Of a stretch of DNA of 64,000 nucleotides, positions 60,561 through 64,000 are shown in pieces. The position numbers and the translations under genes were made by a program. Location: NCBI RefSeq assembly GCF_900199455.1, contig NZ_FZQR01000003.1, forward strand, positions 372,001 through 436,000, written 5' to 3'. Below the pieces are notes generated by a model. It searched no databases and was not told where the DNA came from. It saw only the letters and a list, made by a program, of their open reading frames with translations. This DNA is from Mesorhizobium carmichaelinearum. Lineage in GTDB: Bacteria > Pseudomonadota > Alphaproteobacteria > Rhizobiales > Rhizobiaceae. Position 1 is the stretch's first letter; each line of letters opens with the position of its first letter.

Positions 60561-61192
60561 CACGCATCCTTCTCCGCCTCGTCATTCACCGGCCCCGGCT
60601 CGACCGGCGCCTCGGCGGCAATCTTCGGGCCGCCCTTGGCGACGCCGACCATGGCCGGGCGCAGCACCCGCTCGCCGATCGAATAGCCCGGCTGCACGAC
60701 CTGGACCACGGTGTTGGCCGGGACATCGGGATTGGGCACTTCGAACATGGCCTGGTGGAAATTGGGATCGAACTTTTCGCCTTCCGGCGCGAGTTTCTTG
60801 ACCCCGTGCCGTTCCAGCGCCGACAGCATGGCGCGCTCGGTCAGGTCGACGCCTTCGATCAGCGCCTTGAAGCCGGCGTCGCCCGACGCCTTGGCCTCGG
60901 CCGGAATGGCATCCAGCGCGCGGCGCAGATTGTCCGACACCGACAACATGTCGCGGGCGAAATTCGCAACCGCATAGGTGCGCGCGTCGTGCACGTCGCG
61001 CGCGGTGCGGCGGCGCAGGTTCTCCATCTCGGCCGCGACGCGCAGCGCGCGGTCCTTCAGCTCTTCATTTTCCTTCAGCAGCCGCACAAGCGCTTCATAA
61101 TCGCCGTCAATGCTGCCTTCCGTGCGCTCGGCATTGGCCTCGGCCGCCTCGGCTTCACTGGGCGCGCGTTCGTCTTTTGCCTGGTCGCTCAT
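60560..61192 (-). CDS. grpE: Nucleotide exchange factor GrpE
   Basis: 210 residues. Exchanges ADP on DnaK. An acidic N-terminus leads to a long coiled coil ([36 protein letters not shown]) and the C-terminal beta domain ([47 protein letters not shown]), the GrpE signature. hrcA, often upstream, is not present. A convincing sigma-32 promoter was not found in the 240 bp before it. Confidence 0.96.
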   Translation of the reverse strand: MSDQAKDERAPSEAEAAEANAERTEGSIDGDYEALVRLLKENEELKDRALRVAAEMENLRRRTARDVHDARTYAVANFARDMLSVSDNLRRALDAIPAEAKASGDAGFKALIEGVDLTERAMLSALERHGVKKLAPEGEKFDPNFHQAMFEVPNPDVPANTVVQVVQPGYSIGERVLRPAMVGVAKGGPKIAAEAPVEPGPVNDEAEKDA

Positions 61193-61380
61193 CGCCGTTT
61201 CCCGTCATCTCGAATGGTATGGATTTTGTGCCCGATATCGAGGTTTGGCAGCCAAAAATCAAGGGGTAAGCGACCGTTAGGCCTTTGGCCGGAAATGAGC
61301 GGCGACCAATGGCGATCCTTCGATTTTAATTCAAATTTTACCAAAACTGCCGGCTTGGCTTGCCACAGAAGCGTGATGAG

Positions 61381-61406
61381 GGAACCATTCCCTTGCTGGA
61401 GGAGTT
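61381..61406 (+). promoter_or_regulatory. EcfG-type general stress promoter of the NepR-like gene
   Basis: GGAAC (61381-61385), then 19 bases, then TT (61405-61406) fits the RpoE2/EcfG consensus GGAAC-N18-19-TT of rhizobia. It lies about 30 bp upstream of the start codon at 61434. Confidence 0.55.
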
Positions 61407-61433
61407 TCCGAGCCGACACAGGATATTGTAGTG

Positions 61434-61631
61434 ATGACCCGCGACAAGGCCGAAAAAGGAGAAAAGCTCGCCACCGAAGTCAGGCGCCAGTTCGGTGCCG
61501 AGGCGATGACGCGCTTTCTGCGCACCTTGCCGACTTTCCGCGCCGAAGCCGACATTCCCAATCACTTCAGGGAGTTGCTTGACCATCTCGATCGGATGGA
61601 GAGCAAAAGCCTCGGTGGTGGCCGCCAATAG
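61434..61631 (+). CDS. NepR-like anti-sigma factor, orphan
   Basis: 65 residues from the ATG at 61434 (a GTG at 61431 is possible; AGGATATT precedes). The C-terminal part LRTLPTFRAEADIPNHF and RELLDHLDRM matches the NepR signature LR-x-M/L-x8-V/I-P-D/N-x-F-x-D/E-LL-x-x-LD with identical spacing. NepR binds and inhibits the EcfG sigma factor until phosphorylated PhyR removes it. No ecfG or phyR gene is in the window, so this is an orphan. It has no Cys and a charged, probably disordered N-terminus. Confidence 0.68.
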   Translation: MTRDKAEKGEKLATEVRRQFGAEAMTRFLRTLPTFRAEADIPNHFRELLDHLDRMESKSLGGGRQ

Positions 61632-61772
61632 GGGGCACCCCGGCCGGCCATCCCGGGATCTGCGGACTCTTAGTGGACCGACCCCGGGAGCGCCTTTCGC
61701 GCGACAATTACGCACAGTAATTTTGCGTGAAGGTTGCCTTGCGGCGGCCACACGCCCCGCTTATGCTTCCTG

Positions 61773-62795
61773 ATGAACATGATTTCCCCCGATGCGGCCG
61801 CCAACAGCAAGCGCGCCTGGCTGAAGATTCTGGCGCGCTACAAGAAGCCGGACCGGCGACGCAGCGCCATCGAACTCGCCATCACCCTCATTCCGTTTGC
61901 CACGCTCTGGGCGCTGTCCTCGGCGGCCTATGCCTATGGCCATTGGTGGGGGCTGATCCTGATCCTGCCGGCGGCCGGGTTCCTGGTGCGCATCTTCATG
62001 ATCCAGCACGATTGCGGCCATGGCTCTTTCTTCGCCAATCGATACGCCGACGACTGGATCGGCCGCGCGCTCGGCGTCCTGACGCTGACGCCCTACGATT
62101 GCTGGCGGCGCGCCCACGCGACGCATCATGCCAGCGCCGGCAATCTCGACGAGCGCGGCATGGGCGATATCCGGACGCTGACCGTTGCTGAATACCGGCA
62201 ATTGTCCTGGCGCGGGCGCCTCGCATACCGCCTTTATCGCCATCCGCTGGTGATGTTCGGCCTGGGACCGATCTGGCTGTTCATCTTCTCGCAAAGGTTG
62301 CCCATCGGCATGATGCGCGGCGGCCTGACGCCATGGGTGTCGTCGATGACCACCAACCTCGCCATCGCGCTTGCGGCAGCCCTTCTCATCTGGGCCGTCG
62401 GCCCCGGTGCGTTCCTGGTTGTCCATCTGCCGATCGTCATTCTCGCCGGCTCGGCCGGCATCTGGCTGTTCTACGTTCAGCACCAGTTCGAGGAGACGGA
62501 ATGGGCGAAGGATGACGACTGGGAGTTCCAGCATGCCGCCCTGCACGGCTCGTCCTATTACGACCTGCCGCCGGTGCTGAACTGGTTCACCGGCAACATC
62601 GGCGTCCACCATGTACACCACCTCTCCGCCAAGGTGCCGGGCTATCGGCTGCAGGAAGTGCTGCGCGATTATCCGGAGTTGCGCGGCATCGGCCGCGTCA
62701 CGCTGCTCGACAGCCTGCGCTGCGTCAAACTGGCATTGTGGGACGAAAACCGCCGCAAGCTGGTCTCGTTCCGAGAAGCACGAGCGACGATGTAG
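61773..62795 (+). CDS. Fatty acid desaturase (membrane-bound, DesA-like)
   Basis: 340 residues from the ATG at 61773; the ATG two codons later is also possible. The three His boxes of diiron desaturases are complete: HDCGHGSF, HATHHASAG and HHVHHLSAK, with membrane helices between them. The closest recognisable group is the delta-12/omega-6 class, so it probably introduces double bonds in membrane acyl chains, useful in cold adaptation. Regiospecificity is inferred. Confidence 0.88.
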   Translation: MNMISPDAAANSKRAWLKILARYKKPDRRRSAIELAITLIPFATLWALSSAAYAYGHWWGLILILPAAGFLVRIFMIQHDCGHGSFFANRYADDWIGRALGVLTLTPYDCWRRAHATHHASAGNLDERGMGDIRTLTVAEYRQLSWRGRLAYRLYRHPLVMFGLGPIWLFIFSQRLPIGMMRGGLTPWVSSMTTNLAIALAAALLIWAVGPGAFLVVHLPIVILAGSAGIWLFYVQHQFEETEWAKDDDWEFQHAALHGSSYYDLPPVLNWFTGNIGVHHVHHLSAKVPGYRLQEVLRDYPELRGIGRVTLLDSLRCVKLALWDENRRKLVSFREARATM

Positions 62796-62799
62796 AACG

Positions 62800-62823
62800 A
62801 CCGCCGCGCCGTGGCGCGGCGGT
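62800..62823. terminator. Bidirectional terminator hairpin between desaturase and PfpI genes
   Basis: ACCGCCGCGCC and GGCGCGGCGGT form a perfect 11-bp stem. It lies 5 bp after the desaturase stop and 17 bp after the convergent PfpI stop. The stem is very stable; T runs on both sides are weak. Confidence 0.65.
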
Positions 62824-62840
62824 GGGAACAAAAATCCTGT

Positions 62841-63461
62841 TCAGGCTGCCTGGCGCTCGTCGCGCATCAGGATCTCGCCATGGCGGATTTCGGTGCCCAG
62901 CACCTTCAGGCATTCGCGGATGAAGTTGGATAGGCCAGGCCAGCCCTTGGCTGAAACGAGATTGCCGTCGACATGGGCACCGGTCGGCGCGACGTCGATA
63001 TAGATGCCGCCGGCCAGCGTCACTTCCGGCTCGCAATAGTGCAGTGCCGCCACTTCCCTGCCCCGCACCACGCCGTCGACCGCGATCAGGATCTGCACGC
63101 CATGGCAGATGGTGAAGATCGGCTTGCCGGCCTCGTGGAAATGCCGCACCAGCGCCTGCACCCGCTTGTCGATACGGATGTATTCGGGGCCGCGCCCACC
63201 CGCCGCGTAGACGGCATCGTATTGGGCCGGATCCACCTCGGAAAACGTCTTGTTGAGGATGTAGTCGTGGCCAAGCTTTTCCGTATAGGTCTGATGGCCT
63301 TCGAAGTCGTGCAGCGAGGTTTTCAGGACATCGCCCGCCTTCTTGTCCGGGCAGACGACATGCACCGTGTGGCCGACGGCATGCATGGCCTGTTCAAAGA
63401 CGAAGATCTCATACTCCTCGCTGAACTCGCCAACGAGCATCAATATTTTCTTGCCAGCCAT
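62841..63461 (-). CDS. DJ-1/PfpI family protein
   Basis: 206 residues from the ATG at 63461 after GGGAGGAAC. The nucleophile elbow is FTICHGVQILI with the family Cys, AAGGRGPEYIRI supplies the preceding loop, and the N-terminus KILMLVGEFSEEYEIFVFEQAM carries the conserved Glu. Members are proteases, glyoxalases, deglycases or chaperones; the long 40-80 insert (HTVHVVCPDKKAGD) resembles the large PfpI-type group. Upstream is a perfect palindrome that may bind a regulator. Confidence 0.87.
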   Translation of the reverse strand: MAGKKILMLVGEFSEEYEIFVFEQAMHAVGHTVHVVCPDKKAGDVLKTSLHDFEGHQTYTEKLGHDYILNKTFSEVDPAQYDAVYAAGGRGPEYIRIDKRVQALVRHFHEAGKPIFTICHGVQILIAVDGVVRGREVAALHYCEPEVTLAGGIYIDVAPTGAHVDGNLVSAKGWPGLSNFIRECLKVLGTEIRHGEILMRDERQAA

Positions 63462-63487
63462 TCCCGGTTCCTCCCTTGTGGCCATAT

Positions 63488-63508
63488 TTATTTCGGATCG
63501 TGAAATAA
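63488..63508. promoter_or_regulatory. Palindrome upstream of the PfpI gene
   Basis: TTATTTC and GAAATAA form a perfect 7-bp inverted repeat around GGATCGT, 27 bp before the PfpI start codon, in AT-rich sequence where its promoter should be. Size and symmetry suit a dimeric repressor of MarR or TetR type. Confidence 0.45.
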
Positions 63509-63654
63509 TAGACCTATCCTAAGGGCAGGGCAGCGAAAGGGAAAGTGCAAATCGCACAATTGGTACGACCAGTTTTCTTCATTCTCTGCCACAGACGCTC
63601 CAGGCAGTCCTGCTTCTAACGAAAACAGCACCGCTGGTTCGACCAGAGCGGCAG

Positions 63655-64000
63655 TCAGGCCGCTGCCTTAATCATATCTGCCGCCTTTTCGGCGATCATG
63701 ATGGTCGGCGCATTGGTGTTGCCGCCGATCAGCGTCGGCATCACCGAGGCGTCAACGACCCGCAAGGCCTCGAGCCCGTAGACCCGCAACTGCGGATCGA
63801 CCACCGCCATCTCGTCGACGCCCATCTTGCAGGTGCCGGCCGGGTGATAGATGGTGTCGGCGCGGGCACGGATGTGGGACATCAACTCCGCGTCGCTCGA
63901 AACACCGGCGGTGTAGATTTCCTTGTGGCGATATCTGGCCAGCGCCGGCGCCTGCAGGATACCGCGCATCATCCTGACCCCCTTGAGCAAAAGCTCGGCG
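63655..64000 (-). CDS. GMC-family oxidoreductase, C-terminal part
   Basis: Partial: the frame runs off the right edge of the window, so only about 115 C-terminal residues are visible. They contain the GMC oxidoreductase signature around the active-site His, [13 protein letters not shown], and the C-terminal FAD-domain motif [32 protein letters not shown]. Typical relatives are choline dehydrogenase and alcohol or glucose-type dehydrogenases. Which one cannot be told from this part. Confidence 0.9.
   Translation of the reverse strand, partial: AELLLKGVRMMRGILQAPALARYRHKEIYTAGVSSDAELMSHIRARADTIYHPAGTCKMGVDEMAVVDPQLRVYGLEALRVVDASVMPTLIGGNTNAPTIMIAEKAADMIKAAA

Noticed and set aside
61193..61260. 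Sigma-32 promoter upstream of grpE
   Set aside because: A minus-strand CTTGATT is present, but the -10 part does not fit at an allowed spacing.

Overview
The window looks like a stretch of core chromosome from a high-GC alphaproteobacterium of the Rhizobiales, most probably Mesorhizobium or a close relative. This is inferred from the lptC-lptA-lptB-rpoN-hpf-ptsN gene order, an ornithine-lipid acyltransferase (olsB), an Hsp20/DUF1150 pair, an ialB-type gene, and short palindromic repeats of a kind I associate with mesorhizobia. No phage, IS element, CRISPR array, rRNA or tRNA gene was recognised. Both window edges cut a gene: a small membrane protein on the left and a GMC oxidoreductase on the right.

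Layout. 0-1.4 kb: two small membrane proteins and msrA. 1.5-12.6 kb: a nucleoside uptake and salvage region with a BMP-type binding protein, an ABC transporter (one ATPase, two permeases), cytidine deaminase, purine nucleoside phosphorylase, thymidine phosphorylase, uracil phosphoribosyltransferase and adenosine deaminase. It is interrupted by an acetyltransferase, an anti-sigma-like protein, SlyX and a retropepsin-like protease. A nucleoside hydrolase at 38 kb fits the same pathway. 12.7-16.7 kb: ubiE, ubiB and a CoaBC with an N-terminal ribbon-helix-helix domain. 16.8-18.7 kb: IalB-like, a Gln-rich secreted protein and a Nudix protein. 18.8-24.9 kb: a tripartite tricarboxylate transporter with a CoA transferase and a citryl-CoA-lyase-like enzyme, facing an IclR regulator. 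25-32 kb: a GGDEF-EAL protein with a folded leader, acetyltransferase, DUF2214, nth, DUF2244, a methyltransferase and an AraC-Ogt repair protein. 32.3-34.1 kb: four overlapping secreted-protein genes resembling a reduced fimbrial set (two pilin-like proteins, a one-domain chaperone, a coiled-coil protein). 34.3-39.2 kb: ribokinase, amidase, LysE exporter, two paralogous membrane proteins, nucleoside hydrolase. 39.3-45.7 kb: heat-shock hsp20 with an RNA-thermometer-like leader, then ptsN, hpf, rpoN and lptBAC on the minus strand. 46-50.3 kb: sppA, ihfB, lapA, ornithine cyclodeaminase family, EVE, VOC and WYL regulator. 50.4-56 kb: the PrfH-RtcB ribosome rescue/repair pair, two RNA methyltransferases, lspA and acuI. 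56.2-64 kb: hybrid histidine kinase, olsB behind a Pho box, heptanucleotide repeats around a TRIC-type channel gene, grpE, an orphan NepR-like anti-sigma factor behind an EcfG-type promoter, a fatty acid desaturase, a PfpI protein and the GMC fragment.

The strongest candidates for something undescribed are: (1) the FitA-like DNA-binding domain fused to CoaBC, with a 50-bp near-palindrome directly before its start codon, suggesting that a CoA-synthesis enzyme represses its own gene; (2) the orphan NepR-like protein with its own general-stress promoter; (3) the usher-less four-gene fimbria-like cassette; and (4) the multi-hairpin leader of the GGDEF-EAL gene. All positions were read by eye. Family assignments come from recognised motifs, not from database searches.
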